A DNA stretch of 55,669 bases from Ereboglobus sp. PH5-10 (GCF_029504735.1 NZ_JAQFIP010000017.1:1-55669), one strand, 5' to 3'. Shown: positions 37,876 to 46,952, counted from the stretch's first letter. A program made the numbers and translations. Notes: generated by a model not told the origin, from the letters alone.

Positions 37876-39273
37876 TTATTTTATTTCCCACGCGCCGCCG
37901 GGGCCGAAGAGGGCGTCGAGCGCGGGCGCGAGCCAGCCGGTGCGCACGGCGACGTCGAGGACGGTGAAGCGGCGGCGGATGTGGTAGGCCTTTGTGAAGG
38001 TTTCGCGCAAACGCTGGCGGGTGATGCCGATTTGCTCGGGCTCGAAGGGCGCGCCGACCGATTGCAAGCGCTGCTTGATGTCGGCAAAGGGGATGAGCTG
38101 GCGGCGGAGCTTGGCGCAGATCGCGGGCCACTCGGCTTTCAGGAGCTCGAGTTGTTTGCGGAGCGCGGCGGCATCGACGTATTTTGTCATGGTTTCGCGG
38201 ACGGCGGTCTCCTTGAAATCCGCCGTGGCGAACAGGGCGGCGGTGTTGGCCTCGACCGTCTTCGCGTCGGGCCAGGCGGCGCAGATCGCGTCGATGTCGA
38301 GCGTGGAGGCGTCCATGCGGAGCAGTTGCTCGTAGAGGCTGGTGATGGCGAGCGTGCCGATGCCGACCTTGAAGCCGTGCGAGGGCGCGGCGCCGTTGTG
38401 CGTGTGGTGCTCCATGTCCCAGAGATGGCTGAACTGGTGCTCGGCGCCCGAGGCGGGACGGCTGGACTTCGCCCATTGCATGGCAAAGCCGCCGAGTATG
38501 AGGCCCTCGGTGAGCGCGTTGATCGCGGCGGTGTCGCCCGCGCGGGCGGCGGCGGGATCGGCGAGCGCGTCGCGCAGCCCGCCTTGCACGATTGTCCAGG
38601 CCTTGGTCTCGATGGGTTCCTCGCCGAGGGAGTCGGCAAATATCCAATCGGCGCCGGCGGGAACTTTCGCGAGCAGGTCGGCGTAACCGGAGGCGGTCAT
38701 TTCCGGCGGGGCTTTTTTGATCACGTCGATGTCCGCGAGCACGGCTTGAGGCGCGGGGCAGACGAGCGTCTGCTTGGCGTTTTCATAGGTGATCGACGCG
38801 CCGAACGCGGTGTAGCCGTCCATCGAGGCGGCGGTGCCGACGCAGACATACTGGCGGCCCGTCTCGTGCGAGGCGCGCTTGGTGAGGTCGTTGATCGTGC
38901 CCGAGCCGACGGCGACGGGAATGGCGTCGTGCGTCTTGAACGAGGCGATGAGTTGCTCGACGTATTTGTATTCGGCGTAGAGTCCCGGATCGGTGAAGAT
39001 GAACGACTCGAGCACGGTGACGCCATCGGCCGCGAGCGCGTCGCGAACGGCATTGCCCGCGACCGCCATCGTGTTTTGGTCCGCGATGACGACGGCTTTG
39101 CGTCCGGGGAATTGCTGCTTGAACACTTGGGCGACCTTCCCGAGGCAACCGGGTTCGAGCACGAGCGCCTTGGTTTCGCTCGCGGCGGCAAGCGCCTCCT
39201 GCGGGGAGAGGCGCGTGATGCCGAACAATGTGTCTGCGTCAACCGGTTGGATCGGGGAGGGAGTGTTGCTCAT
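37876..39273 (-). CDS. sn-glycerol-1-phosphate dehydrogenase (AraM/EgsA-like)
   Basis: 465 residues, iron-containing alcohol dehydrogenase superfamily, Fe-ADH_2 type. NAD-binding AVGSGTINDLTKRASHETGR is followed by VGTAASMDGYTAFGASIT. The metal-site region is RPASGAEHQFSHLWDMEHH and THNGAAPSHGFKVGIGTL. Bacillus AraM and archaeal EgsA interconvert DHAP and sn-glycerol-1-phosphate. It lies between a glycerophosphodiesterase and a HAD phosphatase, which suggests catabolic use here rather than archaeal-type lipid synthesis (inference). Longer than AraM, with an extended C-terminus. Confidence 0.9.
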   Translation of the reverse strand: MSNTPSPIQPVDADTLFGITRLSPQEALAAASETKALVLEPGCLGKVAQVFKQQFPGRKAVVIADQNTMAVAGNAVRDALAADGVTVLESFIFTDPGLYAEYKYVEQLIASFKTHDAIPVAVGSGTINDLTKRASHETGRQYVCVGTAASMDGYTAFGASITYENAKQTLVCPAPQAVLADIDVIKKAPPEMTASGYADLLAKVPAGADWIFADSLGEEPIETKAWTIVQGGLRDALADPAAARAGDTAAINALTEGLILGGFAMQWAKSSRPASGAEHQFSHLWDMEHHTHNGAAPSHGFKVGIGTLAITSLYEQLLRMDASTLDIDAICAAWPDAKTVEANTAALFATADFKETAVRETMTKYVDAAALRKQLELLKAEWPAICAKLRRQLIPFADIKQRLQSVGAPFEPEQIGITRQRLRETFTKAYHIRRRFTVLDVAVRTGWLAPALDALFGPGGAWEIK

Positions 39274-39325
39274 GATGCTGTTTTCTTCGTGATTTTTGAG
39301 ATGTTAAAACTGTGGCGGACGGGAA

Positions 39326-40324
39326 TTACTTCTTCCCGCGTTTGGCGTAGTATTTTCTGATTTCAAGCATGGCGACGTCGGGATGGTCGGTGGCAAAAGA
39401 GGCCACTCCGAGATCCATCAGCTCGGCGTAAACTCCGTCGCGGGACATGTAGGGAAGCGATTGATACAGGATGCCGAGGGAGCGCAGGCGCTCGCCGAGC
39501 CTGATGATGAAGGAGCGCGTGTGGTTGAACGGCTCGGAGGGATCGTCGGTGCAGGGGATTTTCTTCCAATCCCTGCCGCCGTCGGTGCTGCGATCGTAGT
39601 TTGCGCCGTTCCGGTTGGGGTGCACGTGCAATTGCATCGAGGTGATCGATTTGATGTCCCCGCTGGCGACAAGCTCGTCGATCATCTTGGTGATTTCCTG
39701 CTCGCCCGCGGACATCCAGAGAAGCGTGCCGGACTCGGGCACGAGTTTTTTCCACTCGATATGATGCGCGGGATGGCGCGAGGCGAGGATGACGCGATCA
39801 GCGACGCCGGCGTCCTTCACCAATTTTGCGAGCACGGCGAAGTCCACCTTCTTGATGTCGAGGTAAAGGCGCAGGTCGGGATTGTCGGCCATGTAGGCGA
39901 AAATGTCGCTCATTTTTGGAACGCGGCGGCCCCTGAATGAATCGCCTTTCCACGCGCCGACATCGAGGGTTTGGAGAAACGCCCATGTGCTTTTTTCAAC
40001 GGAGCTTTTTTTGAGCACCGGGTCGGCATCCTTGATCAGGCGCTTGAAACTGCCGTCGTGGAAGGAGACGATGACGCCGTCCTTGGTGGCGCGAATGTCG
40101 GATTCGGGAATGGTGCCCAAGGCCCAGCCGAGTTTGAACGACTCAAGGGTTCCCTCCTCGGCGAGATTGCCCGCGCCGCGGTGGCTTTGCACGACGAAAT
40201 CTTTCAGTGCGATGTGGTCGGTGACGTTCCAGGCGCTCTTGGGCGCGGAAGTTTGCGCTTGCGCAAACAAGGCGGTGGGGGCGGCGGCAACAAGCAGCCA
40301 GGCGAGGGCGATACGGGGGCTCAT
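39326..40324 (-). CDS. Secreted glycerophosphodiester phosphodiesterase
   Basis: 332 residues. A signal peptide (MSPRIALAWLLVAAAPTALF) is probably cut after A21. GDPD active-site residues are visible: H48 in SHRGAGN, E74 and D76 in IPESDIRATKDG, and H89 in SFHD. Would release glycerol phosphate from deacylated phospholipids or related polymers in the periplasm. Overlaps the SorC regulator stop by 4 bp (ATGA). No matching transporter is seen in the operon. Confidence 0.9.
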   Translation of the reverse strand: MSPRIALAWLLVAAAPTALFAQAQTSAPKSAWNVTDHIALKDFVVQSHRGAGNLAEEGTLESFKLGWALGTIPESDIRATKDGVIVSFHDGSFKRLIKDADPVLKKSSVEKSTWAFLQTLDVGAWKGDSFRGRRVPKMSDIFAYMADNPDLRLYLDIKKVDFAVLAKLVKDAGVADRVILASRHPAHHIEWKKLVPESGTLLWMSAGEQEITKMIDELVASGDIKSITSMQLHVHPNRNGANYDRSTDGGRDWKKIPCTDDPSEPFNHTRSFIIRLGERLRSLGILYQSLPYMSRDGVYAELMDLGVASFATDHPDVAMLEIRKYYAKRGKK

Positions 40325-41307
40325 TTCTTTTTCTTGGTTGATTTTGTTTTTGTGGATTGTGCGGAATAGTTAAGCAAGGTGCGCGCGCTGGGCTCGTCGA
40401 TGATGATGCCCTTGAGAAAACCGCCCTTGATGGCGGCCATGATCGAGGGGGCCCGGTCGTTGCCCGTCACCACGCCGATGACTTGGGGGATTTTGGCGAG
40501 CTGGGAGAGCTCGATGCTCATCACGCAGTCGCGCCAGGGAGTGTCGCACTCCTTGCCCGCGGCGTTGAAATAGCGCCCGCACGCCTCGCCGACCGCGCCG
40601 GCGGCGCGCAGGGCCTCGATCTCGTTTTCCTTGAGAACGCGGCGCTCGGTGAACACGGAATTGTCCAGCGCGCCTATGCCGATGACCGCGAGGTGGGCGC
40701 GGTCGAAATAGTTGTTCACGGTGCGGATCTGCTCAAGGTCGAGCAGGGCGTCGCGCATTTTTTTCTCGTGCACGTAGGCGGGCGTGTTCATCGCCACGAA
40801 GTTGCCGCCGAGACGCTGGGAGAGCACGCGGCCGATTTCCTGGGCATCGAAAGTGTTTATGTTGGAATCGACGCTGCCCATTGATTGCACGATGGTCGGC
40901 GCCGTGCTCCTGGATTCGCGGACATTTTCGACGAGCGCGTGGATGGTGCGCCCGCCGCCAAGGGCAATGATACTCTTGGTCTCGATGAGCGACTCGAAAA
41001 CGCCGGCGGCAAACAGGCCGATCGTTTTGCGCAAGTCGGCGGCAGGCAGGTTTTCGGCGGCCCTGATGACGATGGCCGTCGAAAGCCCGAGCTGGACGCG
41101 CAGGCGGGTCTCAAGTTCGCGGTCGCGCGGCTCGTAATCAGCGACCGTGATGCGGACGATGCCGCGCTCGCGCGCCATCGCGAGAAGTCGCGACACCTTG
41201 GCCTGCGAAACCTTCACGAATTTGGCCACTTCATCCTGCCCCAAGCCCTCCACATAATAGAGGCGGGCGGCAAGATGCAATTGGTCGTCTGAATAACTAT
41301 TCCGCAT
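40321..41307 (-). CDS. SorC-family sugar-phosphate-responsive transcriptional regulator
   Basis: 328 residues. N-terminal helix-turn-helix: LAARLYYVEGLGQDEVAKFV then SQAKVSRLLAMARERGIVRI. The SorC effector domain follows with IALGGGRTIHALVENV, MGSVDSNINTFDAQEIGRVL and AHLAVIGIGALDNSVF. Family members bind phosphorylated sugars and usually control the adjacent operon. First gene of the operon, with a C-terminal lysine-rich tail. It faces mreB across a 247-bp gap. Confidence 0.92.
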   Translation of the reverse strand: MRNSYSDDQLHLAARLYYVEGLGQDEVAKFVKVSQAKVSRLLAMARERGIVRITVADYEPRDRELETRLRVQLGLSTAIVIRAAENLPAADLRKTIGLFAAGVFESLIETKSIIALGGGRTIHALVENVRESRSTAPTIVQSMGSVDSNINTFDAQEIGRVLSQRLGGNFVAMNTPAYVHEKKMRDALLDLEQIRTVNNYFDRAHLAVIGIGALDNSVFTERRVLKENEIEALRAAGAVGEACGRYFNAAGKECDTPWRDCVMSIELSQLAKIPQVIGVVTGNDRAPSIMAAIKGGFLKGIIIDEPSARTLLNYSAQSTKTKSTKKKK

Positions 41308-41554
41308 TACAATTTAGAGGTTTGATTCCTCGCCCAGAGGATGTCAAGGCGTGAGCAACGTAATTTTTATACAGAAAAATGATGGAAGGCCTGCGCACAA
41401 GGCGCGCGGCGGGTCCGCGCGGCCTCTTGCAAATGATCTTGTATTATTCTCATTTACCCTTTGACAGAGACTGTGCGCGAAGATTCTTTTCTGTCGCGGA
41501 CACGCATCGCCCCGCGGCATGCGCGGAACACACCTTTCAACGAACAGTTACAAA
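41308..41554. other. Divergent control region between SorC operon and mreB
   Basis: 247 bp holding promoters in both directions. A perfect TTGACA at 41461-41466 could be the -35 of mreB; the -10 is weak. The first 80 bp next to the SorC start are A+T-rich. No gene seen. Confidence 0.5.
41461..41489 (+). promoter_or_regulatory. Weak candidate mreB promoter
   Basis: TTGACA (41461-41466), a 17-bp spacer, then TTCTTT (41484-41489), about 65 bp before the mreB ATG. The -35 is perfect and the -10 poor. Confidence 0.3.
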
Positions 41555-42571
41555 ATGGCTTCAAACCTCTTAGGTTACTTCTCCAACGACATCGGCATCG
41601 ACCTCGGCACCGCCAACACTCTTGTCTATGTGAAGGACAAGGGCGTTGTTCTGCGCGAGCCAAGCGTCGTCGCGCTCGACACCAACACGCGCAAGGTTCG
41701 CGCCGTCGGCGACGACGCCAAGCGCATGCTTGGACGAACCCCGGGCAACATCACCGCCATTCGCCCCATGAAGGACGGCGTCATCGCCGACTTCGACGTG
41801 ACCGAGGCGATGCTCCGCTACTTTATCGGCAAGGCGCGCATCCACTCGCTGCGCATCCCGCCGCGCGTCGTCATCGCGATTCCCTCGGGCATCACCGAGG
41901 TCGAAAGACGCGCCGTGAAGGACTCCGCGTCCCGCGCCGGCGCGCGCGAGGTGATCACCATTCCCGAACCCATGGCCGCCGCGATCGGCGTCGGCCTGCC
42001 CATCGACGAACCCGCCGCCAACATGATCGTGGACATCGGCGGCGGCACGACCGAAATCGCCATCATTTCGCTCGCGGGCATCGTGTTTTCAAAGTCCGTG
42101 CGCGTTGCGGGCGACGAGCTCGACAGCGCGATCGTCAACTACATGAAGCGCGCCTACAACCTTCTCATCGGCGAGCGCACCGCCGAGGAAATCAAGATGC
42201 GCATCGGCTCGGCGTATCCGCTCGACGAGGAAATCGACATGGAGGTGAAGGGCCGCGATTCCGTCGCCGGGCTGCCGAAAACAATCCACATCACCTCGCA
42301 GGAAATCCGTGACGCGCTCGCGGACACCATCAGCGCGATTGTTGACGCCGTGCGCGCGACGCTGGAGCGCTGCCCGCCGGAGCTTTCCGCCGACCTGGTT
42401 GACCGCGGCTTTGTGCTTGCCGGCGGCGGCTCGCTCATTCGCGGCATCGACCGCCTGTTGAGCGACAAAACCGGCCTGCCCGTCACCGTGGCCGAGGATC
42501 CGCTTTCCGCGGTCGCAAACGGCACCGGCGCCGTGCTGAACGACATCAACTGGTTGCTGCAAAATGTCTGA
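41555..42571 (+). CDS. mreB: Rod-shape-determining actin homolog MreB
   Basis: 338 residues. Actin-fold ATPase forming membrane filaments that guide lateral wall synthesis. Phosphate-1 is IGIDLGTANTLVYVK, phosphate-2 is MIVDIGGGTTEIAIISL and the adenosine motif is VLAGGGSLIRGID. A membrane-binding start MASNLLGYFS is present. The ATG at 41555 is chosen over 41519 because the homology begins there. Starts the mreBCD-mrdA cluster. Confidence 0.97.
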   Translation: MASNLLGYFSNDIGIDLGTANTLVYVKDKGVVLREPSVVALDTNTRKVRAVGDDAKRMLGRTPGNITAIRPMKDGVIADFDVTEAMLRYFIGKARIHSLRIPPRVVIAIPSGITEVERRAVKDSASRAGAREVITIPEPMAAAIGVGLPIDEPAANMIVDIGGGTTEIAIISLAGIVFSKSVRVAGDELDSAIVNYMKRAYNLLIGERTAEEIKMRIGSAYPLDEEIDMEVKGRDSVAGLPKTIHITSQEIRDALADTISAIVDAVRATLERCPPELSADLVDRGFVLAGGGSLIRGIDRLLSDKTGLPVTVAEDPLSAVANGTGAVLNDINWLLQNV

Positions 42572-42586
42572 CGGCATTTTTGCCGG

Positions 42587-42697
42587 TTTTGGATTTTCGA
42601 CTCTCGATTTTGGATTTTGGAGCCTCCGCTCCGATTTCGCTTTCGTTTCCGCGCGGTAGCGCGTAATCCAAAATCCAGACTTCAAAACCCAAAATTT
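42587..42697. repeat. Inverted heptamer arrays between mreB and mreC (family C)
   Basis: Left array 42587-42621 (units like ATTTTGG) and right array 42664-42697 (its complement, AATCCAA units) flank about 42 bp. They could fold into a long hairpin within the mre transcript and lower or time mreC expression (inference). Confidence 0.88.
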
Positions 42698-42701
42698 CTT
42701 C

Positions 42702-43562
42702 GTGCAATTCAAGCGCTTCGACCAGACAAAACCATTCATCGTTCTCGCCATCGTGTTCGCGGCGTGGATGTTTTTGCCGTTCGCAGCGAAACGCCTCGCG
42801 AGACACGCGTTTTTTGAGTTCCAGGCGCCCATCGACGTAAGCGCGGCGACCATCCGCACGTTTCAGGATTACTGGGCGATGCGCACGCGCAATCCGAACG
42901 ACCTCATCGAGGCGGGACAGGAAATCGCGAGACTGAACTCATTTTACGAAAACAAAATCAGGGAGGCCAAAACGCTTGAGGGCGAAATCGCCCGGCTCGA
43001 GGCGCTGCTCAATCTGCCCGTGTTTAACGAATACCGCCACGAGGCCGCGCGGGTTGTCCGCCGCGATTACAACGCGTGGTGGCAGCGCATCACGATTCGC
43101 AAGGGCCGCAACTACGGCATCACCGTCGGCTCGCCGGTGATTTTTGCGGGGGGGGTCGTGGGGCGCGTGAGCGAGGTGGGGCTCTACACATCCGTCGTCG
43201 ATCTGCTCAGCAGCCCCGGCGTGCGCCTTTCGGCTGTCATTGAAACGGACGGCAAACATCGCCCCGTCAATTTTCAGGGACGCTCAAGCTCGGCGTTTTC
43301 AAACGCAACCGGCTCGCTCGAGTTTGTGCCGCTCGATATTTTTATCGCCTCCGGCGAGGCGCCGCGCGTCGTCACCTCCGGCCTGGGCGGCGTGTTTCCG
43401 CCGGGGCTTTCCCTCGGCGTGATACGCAAACTCGAGCCCGACAGCGACGGGCTTTTCCAATCCGCCGAGGTGAGCCTCGACTCGCGCCTGGCCTCCCTCA
43501 TGGAGGTCACCGTGCTCGTGCCGCTCGCCCCCAAGGAACCGCCGAAGGGAGGCGCGCGATGA
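42702..43562 (+). CDS. mreC: Rod-shape-determining protein MreC
   Basis: 286 residues. An N-terminal membrane anchor (PFIVLAIVFAAWMFLPF) is followed by a coiled coil (IARLNSFYENKIREAKTLEGE) and the MreC beta-barrel domain (VVRRDYNAWWQRITIRKGRN, GVVGRVSEVGLYTSVVDLLS). Periplasmic partner linking MreB to PBP2. GTG start right after the repeat hairpin. Overlaps mreD by 4 bp. Confidence 0.93.
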   Translation: MQFKRFDQTKPFIVLAIVFAAWMFLPFAAKRLARHAFFEFQAPIDVSAATIRTFQDYWAMRTRNPNDLIEAGQEIARLNSFYENKIREAKTLEGEIARLEALLNLPVFNEYRHEAARVVRRDYNAWWQRITIRKGRNYGITVGSPVIFAGGVVGRVSEVGLYTSVVDLLSSPGVRLSAVIETDGKHRPVNFQGRSSSAFSNATGSLEFVPLDIFIASGEAPRVVTSGLGGVFPPGLSLGVIRKLEPDSDGLFQSAEVSLDSRLASLMEVTVLVPLAPKEPPKGGAR

Positions 43563-44098
43563 TCTCCCTCCACCGCCAGCCGCTTGTCGTGATTGTCTGC
43601 GGGATCTTGCTTTGGACGATCACCGCGCAAATCAACCACTACCTCGCCGTGTGGCACCTCAATCTTTTCACGGGCGGATTAATGGTCGCCCACGCTGCGC
43701 TGCGCTTTCGGTCGCGCGTCATCTGGCGCATCACGCTGCCGCTCGGCCTGTGGCTCGACGCCGCGTCGGCCGTGCCCTTCGGCATGCACGCGGCGCTTTT
43801 TCTGCTGGCGGGCGTGATTATTCACCGCGTGCGCGGACGCACGCCGCGCGTCGACACCGCCTCCGGCGTGATCGCCGCGGTGAGCGCCAACGCCATCCTG
43901 TTTGTCGTGATCGCGATCGCCTTTGCGATTCGCGGCCCCGTGCAAACCGGCGTCCTCTTCACGCTGCTTGTGAACCTCGCGCTTTCGAGCGCGTTTGTGG
44001 CGCTGATCGCGCCGTGGTATATCGCGCTGCAAACACGCGCCCTCGAACTCGCCGGCATCAACGCGCACATGCAGCTCGGCCTCTCCGCGCACGACTAA
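43559..44098 (+). CDS. mreD: MreD-like membrane protein
   Basis: 179 residues with five or six hydrophobic segments, e.g. QPLVVIVCGILLWTITAQI and VIAAVSANAILFVVIAIAFA. MreD is poorly conserved, so the call rests on size, topology and position between mreC (ATGA overlap) and PBP2. Confidence 0.8.
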   Translation: MISLHRQPLVVIVCGILLWTITAQINHYLAVWHLNLFTGGLMVAHAALRFRSRVIWRITLPLGLWLDAASAVPFGMHAALFLLAGVIIHRVRGRTPRVDTASGVIAAVSANAILFVVIAIAFAIRGPVQTGVLFTLLVNLALSSAFVALIAPWYIALQTRALELAGINAHMQLGLSAHD

Positions 44099-44102
44099 AA
44101 AA

Positions 44103-46082
44103 ATGCAGCCGCCCGACAAGACAGACCCGCGCTCCGGCACGCTCGTTGAGGCCCACAAAACCTACGACAAACGCATCATCATTTTTTATCCCGCCATCGG
44201 CGTCCTCCTGCTCATCGTCGCCATCGGGTTCGCCTACCAGCAGCTTTTCAAGGCCAACGAATACGCGGAAAGCGAAAAAATCCAAAGCCTGCGCCGCATC
44301 CTCACACCCGGGCCGCGCGGCAACATCTACGATCGCGAAGGCCGCCTGCTCGTCGGCAACCTCGCCCGCTACGCCGTCACCATAAACCTTGACGAACTCC
44401 GCGCCGAGTTTCGCCGCGCCTACCTCATCACGCGCCGCAACTACCGCGAGGCGGACGACAAAAACATACCCTCGTCCAGGCAGCTTTGGATCATTGCGCG
44501 CTACGCGGTCATGCAACGCTACCTCGACCGGATAAACGAAATCACCGGACGCGACGAGACGGTGAACGCCACGCGTTTCCAGCGCCATTTCAACCAGCAG
44601 TTGCTCATCCCCTACACGCTGATCGACGACCTCACATCCGGCGAATACGCGCGCCTCGCCGAGCAACTGCCCGTCAACTCTCCGCTCCGGCTCACCGCCA
44701 GCAGCATCCGTTATTATCCGCACGGCAGCGCCGCCGCGCACGTGCTCGGCTATATCCGCTCCAGCGACGACCTCGACGCCGAGGGCTTCCCCGGCGAAAA
44801 CCTGACCACCTTCAAAATGCGAGGCACCACGGGACGCGACGGGCTCGAGCTAAGATTCAACGAACACCTCCAGGGCAAGCCCGGCTATACCATCTACCGC
44901 GTCGATCCCGCGGGCTACCGTATCGAGCCCCCGCTCGAGCACCAGCGTGCCGTCCAGGGACAAAGCATCGTCACCAGCCTCGACATCGACCTTCAAAAAG
45001 TCGCCGAGGCGCAACTCGGCGACATCGACAACGACGGTTATCGCGGCGCCGTGGTCGCGCTCGACGTGCTCACCGGCGAAGTCCTCGCGCTTGCCAGCAA
45101 CCCCGGCTACAACCCCAACGACTTTTTCCCGCGCCTCAGCCAGGAAACGGTGGACAAGATGAACACGCAGCGCGCGTGGTTCAACCTCGCCATCGCCGGC
45201 GGTTATCAACCCGGCTCCACATTCAAAATCATAGATGCCATCGCCGGATTCCGGCACAACGTGCTCAAGCCGGACACCGAGTATTATTGCGACGGCATAC
45301 TCCGCGTCGGCAACCGGAACTTTGTCTGCAACAACCACAGCATGCGCGGCGAAATGAGTTTTCGCGACGCGATCGCCAAGAGCTGCAACATCTTTTTTTA
45401 TCGCGAAAGCCTCGTCCTCGGCGCGCAACCCATCGCCGACGAAGCGCGCCGCTTCGGGCTCGACCAACGCACCGGCATCGAGCTTCCCAGCGAGGGCAAG
45501 GGTAACATACCCGACCCGATCCAGCGCCGCGCGCGCGGCCTGCCATGGACCGGCGGCGACACCGTCACGCTGGCAATCGGTCAAAGCGAAATCACCGTCA
45601 CGCCCCTGGAGATGGCGGGTTTCGCCGCCTCGGTTGCGCGCGACGAAACCCGCACCACGCCCACGATATTGCACGACCCCAACCGCACGCGCCAGCGCAC
45701 CGAACCCATCGGGCTGACGCCCGAACAGCGCCACGCGCTCGTCGATGCGATGCGCGAGACCATGAAAACCGGCTCCGGCCGGATGCTCACCAATCCGCGC
45801 TTCAAGGCGCTCAACCTTGGTTATCTCGACATCGCCGGAAAAACCGGCACCGCGCAGCGCGAAGTGTGGGTGGATGGCAAGCGCGGCATCATCAACCTCG
45901 CGTGGTTCATAGGTTTCGCGCCCGCGGAAAACCCGAGCATCGCAATCGCCGTGGTTCTCGAAGGCAACATCCCCGGCGAAGAACTCGGCGGCGGAGCCAA
46001 AGCCGCACCCATCGCGGGCTACGTGCTAAAAAAGTATTTCGAAAAACACCCCGACCAAATCCCCGCGCAGCCGGAAATGTAG
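44103..46082 (+). CDS. mrdA: Penicillin-binding protein 2 (elongasome transpeptidase)
   Basis: 659 residues. One membrane anchor (IIIFYPAIGVLLLIVAIGFA) is followed by a pedestal with RRILTPGPRGNIYDREGRLL. The transpeptidase domain has SxxK at S372-K375 (PGSTFKI), SxN at S427-N429 (AKSCNIFF) and KTG at 580 (GKTGTAQ). Crosslinks lateral-wall peptidoglycan with RodA; no rodA follows here. Starts 4 bp after mreD. Its TAG stop lies inside one arm of a palindrome (46079-46108). Confidence 0.95.
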   Translation: MQPPDKTDPRSGTLVEAHKTYDKRIIIFYPAIGVLLLIVAIGFAYQQLFKANEYAESEKIQSLRRILTPGPRGNIYDREGRLLVGNLARYAVTINLDELRAEFRRAYLITRRNYREADDKNIPSSRQLWIIARYAVMQRYLDRINEITGRDETVNATRFQRHFNQQLLIPYTLIDDLTSGEYARLAEQLPVNSPLRLTASSIRYYPHGSAAAHVLGYIRSSDDLDAEGFPGENLTTFKMRGTTGRDGLELRFNEHLQGKPGYTIYRVDPAGYRIEPPLEHQRAVQGQSIVTSLDIDLQKVAEAQLGDIDNDGYRGAVVALDVLTGEVLALASNPGYNPNDFFPRLSQETVDKMNTQRAWFNLAIAGGYQPGSTFKIIDAIAGFRHNVLKPDTEYYCDGILRVGNRNFVCNNHSMRGEMSFRDAIAKSCNIFFYRESLVLGAQPIADEARRFGLDQRTGIELPSEGKGNIPDPIQRRARGLPWTGGDTVTLAIGQSEITVTPLEMAGFAASVARDETRTTPTILHDPNRTRQRTEPIGLTPEQRHALVDAMRETMKTGSGRMLTNPRFKALNLGYLDIAGKTGTAQREVWVDGKRGIINLAWFIGFAPAENPSIAIAVVLEGNIPGEELGGGAKAAPIAGYVLKKYFEKHPDQIPAQPEM

Positions 46083-46108
46083 GGGCACACGCAAAATACC
46101 GTCCCTAC
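46079..46108. repeat. Short palindrome giving stop codons to two convergent genes
   Basis: Ends GTAGGGGC and GTCCCTAC form an inverted repeat. The left TAG (46080-46082) ends mrdA, and the right CTA (46105-46107) is the TAG stop of the minus-strand lipoprotein gene. Ends resemble the element inside lpxB. Confidence 0.7.
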
Positions 46109-46890
46109 GAGCGTGATGCGTCAGGATTGCGCGGTTGTATCGTCACTCTCCAGATGCCGCACCGGCGTATTTGATCGAGCACATAAGCCAGAGATGGAAA
46201 TGGCATGTCAGCATCGACGACAACCACAGGGAAAATATTTTCAGGACCGATCATGAGTGTGGCTTCATGTATCTTTTGAACAAACTCATCCCCGGATATT
46301 TCGGTGCCGTTCCATCCGATTCTTTCATTATATTGTAGCGTAATCGTGATGGTGTTCCTCGCAAATTTCGCAGGAGGTTTTAAACCCTTTGGAAATTCAA
46401 AATATTTGAGAGGGATGCATCCTTCGGACGACCTGAATGCCATGCCGGATTCACGCCACACTCCTGTATCAAAACGAATATCCTTAATGTGCGCGCGTTT
46501 GGCAGTTTCGATAGCATCAAGAATGGCGCCGCACGTTGCATAATAATCTCCATCAATGACGACGGAGGGATGCGCATTCGCTCTTTCTTGTTCGCGCTTG
46601 AATGCTTCGATACGCGAAGGAATGTCCTCAACGATTGATGGTTTAACGATGACGCCTTTTTCCTGTTCGATTTCCGTCAATACGCGATTTGCCGGTATAT
46701 GCGAGATATACACAACAGGATCCTTTGAAAACTGAATGACCAGTGGCTCTTGAGCGAAGCTTATCTCTACTTCCTCATCCGGCGATGTCCAATATGGGTT
46801 TCCCTCAACCGCCTTTTTCGAACATCCCGCCAGAACAAAACCCGCCAGCAACAAAACGCCGAAACCGATGTGTGCTTTATGACAGTGCAT
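46105..46890 (-). CDS. Lipoprotein with two ExbD/TolR-like periplasmic domains
   Basis: 261 residues. Lipobox LAGC with Cys23 (GVLLLAGFVLAGCSKK). Residues about 40-155 and 180-258 each follow the ExbD/TolR pattern: a beta strand with a ligand loop, then a VVIDGD- or VVVDAD-type strand, a helix and a final strand (VVIDGDYYATCGAILDAIET; VVVVDADMPFPSLAYVLDQI). ExbD/TolR normally carry an N-terminal membrane helix for proton-motor coupling; here it is replaced by a lipid anchor. Function unknown. The ATG at 46890 gives a normal lipoprotein signal; an upstream TTG is less likely. Confidence 0.75.
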   Translation of the reverse strand: MHCHKAHIGFGVLLLAGFVLAGCSKKAVEGNPYWTSPDEEVEISFAQEPLVIQFSKDPVVYISHIPANRVLTEIEQEKGVIVKPSIVEDIPSRIEAFKREQERANAHPSVVIDGDYYATCGAILDAIETAKRAHIKDIRFDTGVWRESGMAFRSSEGCIPLKYFEFPKGLKPPAKFARNTITITLQYNERIGWNGTEISGDEFVQKIHEATLMIGPENIFPVVVVDADMPFPSLAYVLDQIRRCGIWRVTIQPRNPDASRS

Positions 46891-46952
46891 GATTGGGGCC
46901 GGGTTGATTTTTGGTGGCAATCTGCCTCGTCATCCGGCTTTGCGCAACCTAC

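Noticed and set aside
35458-39360. Long plus-strand frames opposite glpD and the G1P dehydrogenase
   Set aside because: Shadows produced by G+C-rich codon use; conserved motifs lie only on the minus strand.
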